A DNA stretch of 52,249 nucleotides, taken from positions 1 through 52,249 of IMG/VR virus record IMGVR_UViG_3300044823_000078, one strand, 5' to 3'. This DNA is from a virus. Shown piece after piece: positions 24,382 to 32,919 of the stretch (the first letter of the stretch is position 1; the number at the start of each line of letters is the position of its first letter). Position numbers and translations under genes: made by a program. The notes beneath the pieces were generated by a model, which worked only from the letters and a program-made list of their open reading frames with translations, made no database searches and was not told the DNA's origin.

Positions 24382-25835
24382 AAAAACTTTTTAACTTTCT
24401 TTGGGGCAGCATCGAAGTGGTTAACTCTGCCGGCGGCCCGTCCCAAATGGCCATCTACGATACTATCGGTAAAGACGACTTTTCTGGCGGTGGTATTACC
24501 GGGGCTGATTTTTCCCAAGCGCTGAACTCGGCAAATAACATGCAGGACTTGCACATCCACGTGAACTCGAAGGGCGGAGATGTTCATCACGGAATGTCAA
24601 TGCGTAATGCTTTGAAAGCTTGGAAGAACAAGACCGGGCGCAAAGTAACGACTATCATTGATGGTATAGCGGCCTCCACTGCTTCCTGGGCCTTCCCCAC
24701 AGCCTCCGATGAGGTAAAAGCCTATAAAGGGAGCCAAGTCTTTGTTCACGAAGCCATGGCGCTGGCGGCCGGTTCGGCGGAGAACTTCCGGGACACGGCA
24801 GACATCCTCGATAAGACTTCGATGCAGATTGCGGATATGTATGCCGAGAAGTCCGGCAAGCCGGCATCCATGTGGCGCAACAAGATGAAGTCCGGTTCAC
24901 TTATGACCGGCGATGAGGCAATGGGCGAAGGCTTAGTGGATTCGATTATCGACGGCAACGCTACCAACTTTGGTCCGTGGGTTGAGACCGTGAAGCAACA
25001 GCTGGTGATTCAGAATCAGTTGTTAAACTTCAATGAGAATCACGACGAAAAGGGACAGTTTGCCACCGGAGTTGCTGAAGCAAAGCAATTAAGCAGTAAG
25101 GCATACAAGGCAAGTGCAAAGGCCAATAAGTCTCAAAAGGAAATCGATCACGGTGACGCTATGCGCGCCCACGAAAAAGCTGGCAAGGCGTGGTTCAAGT
25201 TAGAAAAACAAGACCCAAGTTTGCGGGCTGAAAAAGGCGGGTATGAATCTGACCGCTCAGTTGAACATTCAACCTATGCCGAAGAGCATAGAATGTCAGG
25301 AAATGTAAAAGAAGATTTTAACATTCCTGAACATAAAAACCAAATTTCATCCGCTCCCACGCAGGGCGCGGAGAACGACAAACAAAACGAAAGTGAAAAA
25401 CAGTTGGTGATTCAGAATCAGTTATTGAATTACAATGAGAATCATGACGAGGGTGGGCGATTCTCTGAAAGTATGTCATCGGCGTCAGCCGATGCAGATT
25501 CAAGGGCAGCCGAGGAAGCGTCCCACGATGCTGATGAACATGACCGAGCCGATAAACATCAAAACGCCGCAAAGTTAAACCGCGATGCCGCAAAAAGTCA
25601 TAGCGCTGTCGCTAAAGAATATCCCAAGGGAAGCAGCGACCGCTCGCGCCACGAAAGAATGGCAACTGAACATCGCCAAGCCGCAAGTTGGCATGCAACA
25701 TTTTCTAAAAATCAAATTTCTTCCGCTCCCACGCAGGGCGCGGAGAATCTGGACACGATTAAACTGATTTTGAATTTTAATCCGCCAGAGAAAAGCGCGC
25801 TCGATTTAATTAGCTCTGCCGTCGCAGGGCAGTAG
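24378..25835 (+). CDS. ClpP-like head maturation protease with repeated scaffold-like tail
   Basis: 485 residues. Residues 1-~205 are a ClpP-like S14-type prohead protease: VNSKGGDVHHGM (~62), catalytic S100 in DGIAAS, H124 in VFVHEA and a following Asp-rich helix. The C-terminal ~275 residues hold two copies of LVIQNQLLN(F/Y)NENHDE-G-(Q/R)F (about 208 and 341), each followed by Ala/His/Lys-rich helices and then NQISSAPTQGAEN. The tail is probably a scaffold or targeting region, enlarged by internal duplication. Confidence 0.87.
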   Translation: MKKLFNFLWGSIEVVNSAGGPSQMAIYDTIGKDDFSGGGITGADFSQALNSANNMQDLHIHVNSKGGDVHHGMSMRNALKAWKNKTGRKVTTIIDGIAASTASWAFPTASDEVKAYKGSQVFVHEAMALAAGSAENFRDTADILDKTSMQIADMYAEKSGKPASMWRNKMKSGSLMTGDEAMGEGLVDSIIDGNATNFGPWVETVKQQLVIQNQLLNFNENHDEKGQFATGVAEAKQLSSKAYKASAKANKSQKEIDHGDAMRAHEKAGKAWFKLEKQDPSLRAEKGGYESDRSVEHSTYAEEHRMSGNVKEDFNIPEHKNQISSAPTQGAENDKQNESEKQLVIQNQLLNYNENHDEGGRFSESMSSASADADSRAAEEASHDADEHDRADKHQNAAKLNRDAAKSHSAVAKEYPKGSSDRSRHERMATEHRQAASWHATFSKNQISSAPTQGAENLDTIKLILNFNPPEKSALDLISSAVAGQ

Positions 25836-25867
25836 AAAACAAAAACAAAAAAACAAGGTAAACATAT

Positions 25868-27409
25868 ATGAGAAAAAAAATGGAAGCCCTGCTGAATAGT
25901 TGGCAGGTGCCGTTTACGAAAGAAAATACCGACGAAGAACTTTTTACGTTGGTTGAAAATAATAAGGCCGCGCACGCTGAAAAGATTGTGCCGCCCGTTG
26001 TGGAAAACAAAGTCACCGGCTTGAGTGCGGCTGACCAGCAAGTCTTGGCTGACCTTCGCAACCAGCTGTCCAATTCGCGCCGGAAGGAAATTCTGGGCGT
26101 GGTTGAGAAGCACGCCAGCGATGGCCGCATCCCGGTCAATGAAATCGAAAACTGGGTGAACGACGCCGTCGCGATTCAGGACAATCCGACTACTGGCAAC
26201 TCGGTTTTGAACCGCCTCGCTAAGTTGGAAGCGCACGCCCCGGGCATGGCTCCGCTCCCGATGGAAAACACCAAACTTGATGTGGTGAATGCCGACATCA
26301 AGGACATCTCGAAGGGCTTCCAGCTCCACAACGAATCTACGAAGGCATTCCAACGCGGATTGATTGATGGTGAGCGGGCGATGAAAACCATCCGCAATGA
26401 TGCGGTCGCCAAGGCGCACTTTTTCAAGAAGTTCAAGAGCCGCTTCCTGGAAGTGATGAACGCGAACACCATTGACGCCGGACTCCAGCGCCAGGTGATC
26501 CTGCAAGACGTGGTTATTCGGGACTTCGCCCGCAGGGTCATCTCGCTGAATATGTTCAGTACCGTATTCCGTGATGTGCCGCTGCAAGGTTTGGATACGG
26601 TCGAAGTTCCTTACTACGACCTGGACACATCGGCTTCTACGCCGTTTGTTTCCGGCACCGGTTACACCACCGTCGGGAATACAACCAGTTCCAAGCGTGA
26701 GATTCAAATTGGTGAAGGCACGGGCGGAACTGGTATTGTTGGCGCAGGACATTGCCGGCTCTATCAGGCTCTGGCTTTTAGCTCGCAGGAAATTGCTCGC
26801 CAGCCTTACTTGAAGGTTGCTGAGCTTGCTGGATTGAAAGCCGAGAAATTGGCCTTCGATATTTGGCAGGATATTCTGTCCGTGATTACGGTTGCCAACT
26901 TTGGTGCGGCCGCAATTACGAAGGCTGCTGCTCAGTTCGATAGTGATCAAATCGCGCTGCTCAAACTGGCCTGTAAGAAATGGCCTGAAGGTGGCCGTGG
27001 TTTAGTTCTGGATTCGGCATACGATGCGAACCTGCTCCAAGACCCGTCATTCAAGTTCGCTCTCAATGCCGCCAGCGACCTGGCCATCAAGGAAGGCCGA
27101 CTGTTCCCGCGCGTGATGGGATTTGATTATACCGAAAATCCAAATATCCCAGCAAACGGAATCAACCTGGTTGGTTTCGCAGTTTGGAAATACGCCATTC
27201 TGGTTGCCTTCGCCCCCGTTCCTCCGGTCGAGGAAGTCCGCCGCGCAGGCACGGTGTGGGAAATGATTACCGACCCGGCCACTGGTATCACCCTGGAATA
27301 CCGCCAGTTTGGTACTAATACGACCGACGTTGCCACGAACGTGATTGAATCATCCTACGGTTATGCCGCAGGACTCAAGACTGCGTTGAAGATGATTGTT
27401 TCCGCATAA
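25868..27409 (+). CDS. Major capsid protein, unit 1
   Basis: 513 residues. Residues 1-~150 form a charged helical extension (LADLRNQLSNSRRKEILGVVEKHASDGRIPVNEIENWV) resembling a built-in scaffold domain. The rest fits an HK97-type capsid fold: IVIRDFARRVISLNMFSTVFRDVPLQGLDTVEVPYYDLD and later VIESSYGYAAGL. Position straight after portal and protease makes it the main shell protein. The extension is probably removed by the upstream protease. A GC-rich hairpin follows the stop. Confidence 0.85.
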   Translation: MRKKMEALLNSWQVPFTKENTDEELFTLVENNKAAHAEKIVPPVVENKVTGLSAADQQVLADLRNQLSNSRRKEILGVVEKHASDGRIPVNEIENWVNDAVAIQDNPTTGNSVLNRLAKLEAHAPGMAPLPMENTKLDVVNADIKDISKGFQLHNESTKAFQRGLIDGERAMKTIRNDAVAKAHFFKKFKSRFLEVMNANTIDAGLQRQVILQDVVIRDFARRVISLNMFSTVFRDVPLQGLDTVEVPYYDLDTSASTPFVSGTGYTTVGNTTSSKREIQIGEGTGGTGIVGAGHCRLYQALAFSSQEIARQPYLKVAELAGLKAEKLAFDIWQDILSVITVANFGAAAITKAAAQFDSDQIALLKLACKKWPEGGRGLVLDSAYDANLLQDPSFKFALNAASDLAIKEGRLFPRVMGFDYTENPNIPANGINLVGFAVWKYAILVAFAPVPPVEEVRRAGTVWEMITDPATGITLEYRQFGTNTTDVATNVIESSYGYAAGLKTALKMIVSA

Positions 27410-27427
27410 GCCACTGCCGGCTAATGG

Positions 27428-27456
27428 GCCGGGTGGAGGTTGCTTGACCACCCGGC
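27428..27456 (+). terminator. GC-rich hairpin after the capsid gene
   Basis: GCCGGGTGG and CCACCCGGC form a perfect 9-bp stem around an 11-base loop, without a long T run after it. It may be a weak terminator or an RNA-stabilising hairpin that helps keep capsid mRNA abundant compared with downstream genes. Confidence 0.65.
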
Positions 27457-27479
27457 TCTAATTAAAGCAAAAAACTTTT

Positions 27480-27815
27480 ATGATTGAAACAATTCTACTG
27501 GCCCGGGAACGAAAATCCGGGAAGCAGGTTGTGTTGATGGGCAGTGAGATTGAGTTTCACGTCCAGAAATCCAAGCTGCATGAGTTTGACCCAAGCGTCA
27601 ATGATGAGTTCAGCTCCGTTGGTCTTTACCAACTTGTTGCGCAAAAGAAAGTCCTGCGCTTGATGACTTCTGCCGAGGCGAAAGCCCTGGCTGATACGAC
27701 CAAAAAGCACAACGATATCCAAGCAAAAGCGGAAGCTGATGCGGTCGGTATTGAACTTGGGAAAACCGAACCGAAACAAAAGTCCAAAAAAATTAACCGC
27801 CGCGACGCGGCATAA
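27480..27815 (+). CDS. Hypothetical head-region protein
   Basis: 111 residues: a beta-rich start (TILLARERKSGKQVVLMGSEIEFHVQ), a helical middle and a Lys-rich end. Position after the capsid gene suggests a head-tail joining or capsid-associated role. Not recognised by sequence. Confidence 0.55.
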   Translation: MIETILLARERKSGKQVVLMGSEIEFHVQKSKLHEFDPSVNDEFSSVGLYQLVAQKKVLRLMTSAEAKALADTTKKHNDIQAKAEADAVGIELGKTEPKQKSKKINRRDAA

Positions 27816-27832
27816 CAAAACAACAAACGACA

Positions 27833-28393
27833 ATGAAAAATAAAATGAAAATACTTATCGGCGTCGCGGCAGTAATGCTGGCGATGGTTACGGTAGCGCT
27901 GGCTGACAACTACGCTTCGTATTATATCAATACGACTAACCAAGTCGTAACTGCTGGCGGGGCAACCACGAACGCCCACGCCAATGTGGTGCCCGCGCTT
28001 ACTACGCAAACATTCAACTTGTCACTTACTGCCGGGAGTACTAATGGTGATGCATCCCTTTGGCCGGCTTGTCCGTTAGTTACTCAGGACAATATGTATA
28101 ATCCAAGTCGGTGGATTTCGTATCAGGGGCAAAATTCTGCAATGTCTAGCGGCACTAATACTTGCGTGACTTACGTTGAGAATTGGGCCGGGACTACGGA
28201 CGGGAGTCATTGGAACACAAACCCATGCCCGCTAATTATCATTTACAGCGAGACGGCTGGGTCTGGTGCTCAGTTAATGACTAACTTGGACTCTGGCGGC
28301 ATTCAGGGGTATTGTCTTTTTACCCGTGTCAATACCAATGCAGTTGCAGTGACCAATACGTTTGTGGGAACTGGGTTCAAGCGCGGACTTTAA
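27833..28393 (+). CDS. Exported Thr/Asn-rich protein in the head module
   Basis: 186 residues with a clear Sec signal peptide (MKNKMKILIGVAAVMLAMVTVALA|DNYAS, cut near residue 25). The mature part is rich in Thr, Asn and Gly, with four Cys in pairs that could form disulfides outside the cytoplasm. Where a decoration protein is expected, an exported protein is unusual. It could be a surface protein of the infected cell, or a virion protein that is not really cleaved. Start preceded by ACAAACGACA. Confidence 0.7.
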   Translation: MKNKMKILIGVAAVMLAMVTVALADNYASYYINTTNQVVTAGGATTNAHANVVPALTTQTFNLSLTAGSTNGDASLWPACPLVTQDNMYNPSRWISYQGQNSAMSSGTNTCVTYVENWAGTTDGSHWNTNPCPLIIIYSETAGSGAQLMTNLDSGGIQGYCLFTRVNTNAVAVTNTFVGTGFKRGL

Positions 28394-28398
28394 TTCAT

Positions 28399-28743
28399 AT
28401 GGGATTCTCTGATTTATTACTCGACCTTGGCTGTGCGCGGCAAATTGAAGCCGCGCACGGCGAGGCCGTTACAGTAATGAGCGGAGTTGATGCCGGAAAA
28501 ATCTTTTTGGCAGTCCGTGAAACTGAAGATGACCTTACCGTTAATATGGAGACCGGCGGAACCGACCCGCGCTCACGTCGCGTGCTTCGTTTCAGGACGA
28601 CCGGAGCTGTCCCAAGGCTATCTAGCCAGGATGTTGTTAAAACGGCCTCTGGGGACTTGTGGCGCGCAATACGGGCACCTAGAAGCGGCTATCTAACTAC
28701 TGATTTTGAACTAATTGAGATTTTGGCCGGAAAAGATACATGA
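28399..28743 (+). CDS. Head-tail joining candidate
   Basis: 114 residues from ATG 28399. VTVMSGVDAGKIFLAVRETEDDL..LRFRTTGAVPRLSSQDVVKTASGDLWRAIRAPRSGYLTTDFELIEI looks like a small beta-barrel, similar in shape and place to lambda gpFII-type joining proteins. Assignment is by position and shape. It overlaps the next gene by ATGA. Confidence 0.6.
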   Translation: MGFSDLLLDLGCARQIEAAHGEAVTVMSGVDAGKIFLAVRETEDDLTVNMETGGTDPRSRRVLRFRTTGAVPRLSSQDVVKTASGDLWRAIRAPRSGYLTTDFELIEILAGKDT

Positions 28744-30494
28744 AAAAACTATTTACCATTTTGCTGGCGGCACTGCTCGGCCTTTCTGCGCAGGCTTCAA
28801 ATGTTGTCTTTTCATTTACGAATAGCTCAACTGGCCAACTTGACACGAATGACTTTAAGATTATTCCACTTGGGCATATTCGCAATTCCGATGGAACATT
28901 TAATAACCCCGGCCTTCCATTGCGTATTCATAACCAGACTGGGGTTTCTACGAATTGGTTGGTTGCGCAGTATTATCAAATAACAAACCAGTTTATTGGT
29001 GATGGATTTTTTATCAGGTGTTCAGACTCTTCCAGCAATATCGTGATGGCTGGGGATAAGAGCATTTATTGTGGGAGCGCGAATCCTTTCATCGAGATAG
29101 TGGTGACGAATACTGTTATTATAATTTCGTCGGTGGCGACGAATGCGTTGAACGCATCCCAATCAAATGTGGTTGCGTCCGCAATTATTAACAGCGGCGG
29201 AACGAATATCACCGTCCCACCCGACACGGCGGCAGTGCTGCATCAAAGCAACGTGGTCTCGACAGCGGCGGGAAATGTGTTCACCGGGACGAACACTTTC
29301 ACCGGCCCTGTAACGACAACCAACTTAAATCTTCGGGGTAATCTAGTCATGACTGGCGACCAAAGTTACTTCGCCATGACGAATAATAGCAATGGTGGGA
29401 ATTTCTTTAGTCATTATGACATTGCTAATGCCGATACGTTTGGCGTTACACATAGTGGCGGTGAATTCTTACTTGGGATTGTCAACGATCTTTCCCAGAA
29501 ATCATACATTGATTTCAATATAGGTGGTGAATCTGAGTATGTAGCGAAGGGGGTAAACTTTGGTGACCTTGGTTCAATGACACATTCGTTTTATATCAGT
29601 GTTAACGGCTCTCCTGACCAGTTGTATGCGAGAATTTCCACTAACGGCCTTTGGGCAACGCGATTTTCCGGCAACGGCTCCGGCCTGACTAATCTTCCAG
29701 GTGTTAATATAGCTACTAATGGCCCTGACGGATCGCCACTCATGACTCAAGATACTACTATTCCATCTTCACAATTTGCAGGGTCACGGACAAACACGAG
29801 TGGAATCCCGTCATATGTTTCATTGGCGGACGTGGCAGTGGTGGCGACGAATCTTGTCGGCTCCGGCTCCGGGCTGACGAATCTGCAAGCATCAGGGGTC
29901 TCCACCAATGGCAGCACTGCCGGACAGGTGATGATAAACGGCGGCAATGGAACTGTGGTCTGGACAAATAATCAGTCAGTTGTTGCGGCGGGTGATGGCG
30001 AGACCGCCGAGACGATGACCACCAACCCCGTCACCGGACAAGTGACGTACACCTCCAACGTGAACACTAATCAGTTTCTGGCCTCAACCGGGAACTCGCC
30101 TTTCAATGGGAGTGCGATTACCAATCTCAATCTGCAAATTACCGCCTCCGTTTCGGTGCCCCTCACGAATGGTCTTGGCCTCACCAACTTCACCATCGCT
30201 GACGGGCTGACCAATCCACCGGGCTATTTGCGGGCCGTTTTGGTTTGCATCACCAACGATTCTTGCGGACTCAAAACCAATTCAGAGACCCCCATTGATG
30301 AGTTTTGTATCTACATCTCCGGTTCCAGCCGGGGGCCACTCTTCAGCGTCAGTGCCGACAGCACCGGCACCAACATCGTTTTCAATTATTGCGGCGTGGG
30401 AGGCTCCTCCGCGGCTTTTGTCTATGGTGGAACGGCAAATGTGGCCATCCAATCGTTCTCAAACTTCAAATTCAAGGCGTACTACCACCAGTGA
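28740..30494 (+). CDS. Exported fibre-like protein with GSGLTNL repeats
   Basis: 584 residues with an N-terminal signal peptide (MKKLFTILLAALLGLSAQA|SN). The rest is Asn/Thr/Gly-rich, with GNGSGLTNLPG and GSGSGLTNLQA units (~315 and ~380), as in long beta-structured tail fibres and many Verrucomicrobia surface proteins. It may be a fibre or adhesin, but the signal peptide does not fit a tail protein built in the cytoplasm. Overlaps the lipoprotein gene by GTGA. Confidence 0.72.
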   Translation: MKKLFTILLAALLGLSAQASNVVFSFTNSSTGQLDTNDFKIIPLGHIRNSDGTFNNPGLPLRIHNQTGVSTNWLVAQYYQITNQFIGDGFFIRCSDSSSNIVMAGDKSIYCGSANPFIEIVVTNTVIIISSVATNALNASQSNVVASAIINSGGTNITVPPDTAAVLHQSNVVSTAAGNVFTGTNTFTGPVTTTNLNLRGNLVMTGDQSYFAMTNNSNGGNFFSHYDIANADTFGVTHSGGEFLLGIVNDLSQKSYIDFNIGGESEYVAKGVNFGDLGSMTHSFYISVNGSPDQLYARISTNGLWATRFSGNGSGLTNLPGVNIATNGPDGSPLMTQDTTIPSSQFAGSRTNTSGIPSYVSLADVAVVATNLVGSGSGLTNLQASGVSTNGSTAGQVMINGGNGTVVWTNNQSVVAAGDGETAETMTTNPVTGQVTYTSNVNTNQFLASTGNSPFNGSAITNLNLQITASVSVPLTNGLGLTNFTIADGLTNPPGYLRAVLVCITNDSCGLKTNSETPIDEFCIYISGSSRGPLFSVSADSTGTNIVFNYCGVGGSSAAFVYGGTANVAIQSFSNFKFKAYYHQ

Positions 30495-31096
30495 CCCGCT
30501 CACTCACCATCCTTGCGTGCCTGCTGCTGGCCGGTTGCTCCGCGCCGCCGGCAAAGAGGGTTGTTACCGTTCCATCGGCTGCAATGCTTGTGCCGAAGAC
30601 CGTGGTCAACCCCGCAGTCGTGCATTGGCGGGACACCAATGGGTGCGGCTGGTCGGTGATAAACGGTAAAACGAACGGGCCGTTTTGCCCGAATCCACCG
30701 ACAACGAATCTCACCATCACCTGCACGCCGGGTGGTGTGTTCGCGGTTTCAAACTTGGTCGGACAGCAGTCCTGGCGCACGTCGAATGCTGTGCTGCAAG
30801 TGTCTGCCGGCCTCAAGACATGGGTGGACGTTGCGCCGCTGGCCGATGGAAGCGTAACCTTGGCGTGGAATGCAAGCACTGATCCAAGCGTCGCGGGTTA
30901 CAACATTTATTACGGTGGGGCCAGCGGCACATATACCAATAGGATTGACGCCGAAGGCGACACCACAGCGACCGTTTCCGGCCTGACTGTGGGAGCCACC
31001 TATTATTTTGCGGCCACAACATATTCAGCGGACGCAGAAAGCCTGTTTTCATGCGAGGTGGCGTGGACAAACAGGCCGGTTTTAACAATTCAATGA
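30491..31096 (+). CDS. Lipoprotein with fibronectin type III domain
   Basis: 201 residues from GTG 30491 (GTGA overlap). The N-terminus MTRSLTILACLLLAGCSAPP has a lipobox LAGC, so Cys ~16 is likely lipidated. The C-terminal ~95 residues (VTLAWNASTDPSVAGYNIYYGGASGTYTNRIDAEGDTTATVSGLTVGATYYFAATTYSADAESLFS) are an Fn3 domain. It would sit on the host envelope. This might be a receptor-masking or superinfection-exclusion protein; that is inference. Confidence 0.78.
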   Translation: MTRSLTILACLLLAGCSAPPAKRVVTVPSAAMLVPKTVVNPAVVHWRDTNGCGWSVINGKTNGPFCPNPPTTNLTITCTPGGVFAVSNLVGQQSWRTSNAVLQVSAGLKTWVDVAPLADGSVTLAWNASTDPSVAGYNIYYGGASGTYTNRIDAEGDTTATVSGLTVGATYYFAATTYSADAESLFSCEVAWTNRPVLTIQ

Positions 31097-31106
31097 AAGG
31101 AAAAGT

Positions 31107-31229
31107 ATGATTATTATCGGACTGTTAATCGTAGCTGTTATCTGCCTGACTGTGGCTTTGATTCTTGCAATTAAATATGCCCCGTTCGGATACGAGGCCC
31201 AACAGCGCGAATTGAGGGGCGGTAAATAA
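31107..31229 (+). CDS. 40-residue membrane microprotein
   Basis: One membrane helix (MIIIGLLIVAVICLTVALILAIK) and a short polar tail. Nearly the same start, including upstream bases aaaagtatgattattatcgg, recurs at 32106, and a relative lies at 5517. Within a cluster of small membrane proteins near a peptidase, so a lysis accessory role is possible. Confidence 0.6.
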   Translation: MIIIGLLIVAVICLTVALILAIKYAPFGYEAQQRELRGGK

Positions 31230-31231
31230 CC

Positions 31232-31339
31232 ATGTTTGACACTCTGGTAAATCTGTTTTCCGAATATGGGTGCGCCGTGCTCATGGTGTTGATGTTTTGT
31301 GCCGTGCTGTTCCAATGGGGAGATAAACCGAAAGGGTGA
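31232..31339 (+). CDS. 35-residue membrane microprotein
   Basis: One hydrophobic segment (YGCAVLMVLMFCAVLFQW) and a charged end. It starts 2 bp after the previous stop, and its TGA overlaps GTG 31336. Possibly part of the lysis group. Confidence 0.5.
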   Translation: MFDTLVNLFSEYGCAVLMVLMFCAVLFQWGDKPKG

Positions 31340-31677
31340 ACGGATATATGACCACACTTCAAATTCGCAGTCAGGTAGGAAAACCAGTCGAAAGAAAGAC
31401 CCTTACGGAATGTCTCAAGCTTCTGGGGGTGTCGCCGGATAAAAAGCGATCCTGCAATCCAAAAGCGTTTATGCTCAAGGCAGGCAGGCAACATTCCTTT
31501 TCCGACAATTCAGAGGGCCGGTTGTATGACCTATACGAAAAAGCGCGCCCGGCTTTTTTGGGGCTGTGCAAGCGGAACCAAATTCATCTGGCCTCCAACC
31601 ACGAGACCGGAGTTTGGATAAACGCCTTGTGGTCGCGCACGGTAAAATTGTTCCGGCGCAAAGGGATTGAAATATGA
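31336..31677 (+). CDS. Hypothetical basic protein
   Basis: 113 residues from GTG 31336 (GTGA overlap) or 109 from ATG 31348. Lys/Arg-rich (VERKTLTECLKLLGVSPDKKRSC), no motif recognised. It ends in an ATGA overlap with the next gene. Confidence 0.55.
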   Translation: MNGYMTTLQIRSQVGKPVERKTLTECLKLLGVSPDKKRSCNPKAFMLKAGRQHSFSDNSEGRLYDLYEKARPAFLGLCKRNQIHLASNHETGVWINALWSRTVKLFRRKGIEI

Positions 31678-32087
31678 ATGAGACAATTATCTTGGCATTG
31701 TTTGGAGGCATTGGAATCTGTCTGATGGCCCTGGCTGGCGCCACTTACACGCTGTCCCAGCGCATGACCAAGATGGAGACCATATTTAACTTCTGGATTG
31801 AAACCATCGGCAATAAAGCGGCGAAGATTTTACACAGCCCGGGAGATTCTCTCGGATTGGACAAGTACCTTGATAAATATCTCAACGACCATCCGGCATT
31901 GGTTTTAGAGGATTGGGTTGAAATAAAACTGATGTGTGAGAAGGTGGAACAGAACCGTGAAGTAGATGCCGGGAAACGATTGATTGCCGGCTTTGTCGCC
32001 GCTGGCGCTCAACAGAAAATCTTGCTCATTACGAAAAACCTTCCCCGCCAAAGTGAACTACGAAATAACCCGGATAAACAAAACTGA
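31674..32087 (+). CDS. Membrane-anchored hypothetical protein
   Basis: 137 residues with one N-terminal membrane helix (ILALFGGIGICLMALAGATYTL), then a helical cytoplasmic or periplasmic part (QRMTKMETIFNFWIETIGNKAAKIL). The N-out or N-in anchor plus coiled-coil shape would fit an i-spanin or holin partner, without proof. Confidence 0.55.
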   Translation: MNETIILALFGGIGICLMALAGATYTLSQRMTKMETIFNFWIETIGNKAAKILHSPGDSLGLDKYLDKYLNDHPALVLEDWVEIKLMCEKVEQNREVDAGKRLIAGFVAAGAQQKILLITKNLPRQSELRNNPDKQN

Positions 32088-32105
32088 AATTACGAAAGTA
32101 AAAGT

Positions 32106-32177
32106 ATGATTATTATCGGACTGTTATTCGTAGTAGCTATTATCTGCCTGCGCGCAGAATTGAGGGCCACAAAATGA
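32106..32177 (+). CDS. 23-residue membrane microprotein, shortened copy
   Basis: MIIIGLLFVVAIICLRAELRATK; the start and upstream bases match the 31107 gene, and the end (RAELRATK) matches its last residues (QRELRGGK) with the middle missing. It is a tandem paralogue that lost ~17 residues. Its TGA overlaps the peptidase start. Confidence 0.5.
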   Translation: MIIIGLLFVVAIICLRAELRATK

Positions 32178-32641
32178 ACTTCCCCGACGACCTATTGCCC
32201 GGCGACGTGCTGCTTTACCACGGCGACACGCTGTTCAACAAAATCACCGATATCAAAACCGGCGGCGTTGTTGACCATGTGGAAGTTTACATGGGCCACG
32301 GCTTGACCGTTGCCGCACGGCAGGAGGGTTTCAATTATTACAACTTCGACCCGAACGGGCTGGCCAAGGTTCGCCGCCCGATTGCGCCGTTTGATTTGCA
32401 AGCCGCCGAGACTTGGATTGGGCCGTTGCGGGGATTGTCCTACGACGACCCGGGGCTGTTTGAGTTTTTCAACTGGTCAATCACGAACAATGGATTCATC
32501 TGTTCGGTCGGAGCGGCGTACGTGCTTAAAATGGGCAAGGTGCTTATATTTGCCGACGACATGGACTTGAACAAGATTTCACCACGAGATTTTGATTTGC
32601 CCCGCGAACTCACAACCATCTGGACAAAGCAAAACGTATGA
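32174..32641 (+). CDS. Permuted NlpC/P60-like (YiiX-type) hydrolase, endolysin candidate
   Basis: 155 residues. LLPGDVLLYHGD and VVDHVEVYMGHG (H35) come first and GFICSVGAAYVL (C110) later, the His-before-Cys order of circularly permuted NlpC/P60 or YiiX-like hydrolases. It could cleave peptide or amide bonds in peptidoglycan. No signal peptide is visible, so a holin would be needed; the next gene is a candidate. Confidence 0.72.
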   Translation: MNFPDDLLPGDVLLYHGDTLFNKITDIKTGGVVDHVEVYMGHGLTVAARQEGFNYYNFDPNGLAKVRRPIAPFDLQAAETWIGPLRGLSYDDPGLFEFFNWSITNNGFICSVGAAYVLKMGKVLIFADDMDLNKISPRDFDLPRELTTIWTKQNV

Positions 32642-32919
32642 ACAAACATTGGCAGACCAACCTTGGCGGTGCAATCGGCATGACCGGCGACGGACTCATT
32701 GGCATCGGCGTTCTCGGCGGGGCAAACCCGGCTTATCAAAAAGTATGCTGGTGGATTGCCTTGATCGGGTTTGTCATCAGCGCCATCGGCAAGGGCTTGA
32801 CCGCCCTGTTCGCCGCCGATGCCGGCACGGTGAACAACATCGCCGCTGCCGTTGACCAGATTAACCAACAGGGAGCAAGCCCAATGGCTGCGCCCTTAAC
32901 AACCAAAACAACACCATGA
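32638..32919 (+). CDS. Holin candidate
   Basis: 93 residues with two hydrophobic stretches (IGMTGDGLIGIGVLGG and WWIALIGFVISAIGKGLTALFAA) and a polar Gln/Pro/Thr tail. Size, topology and position next to the peptidase fit a phage holin. Overlaps both neighbours by 4 bp. Confidence 0.6.
   Translation: MNKHWQTNLGGAIGMTGDGLIGIGVLGGANPAYQKVCWWIALIGFVISAIGKGLTALFAADAGTVNNIAAAVDQINQQGASPMAAPLTTKTTP

Noticed and set aside
25712-26950. 412-codon minus-strand frame
   Set aside because: Shadow of the unit 1 capsid gene.
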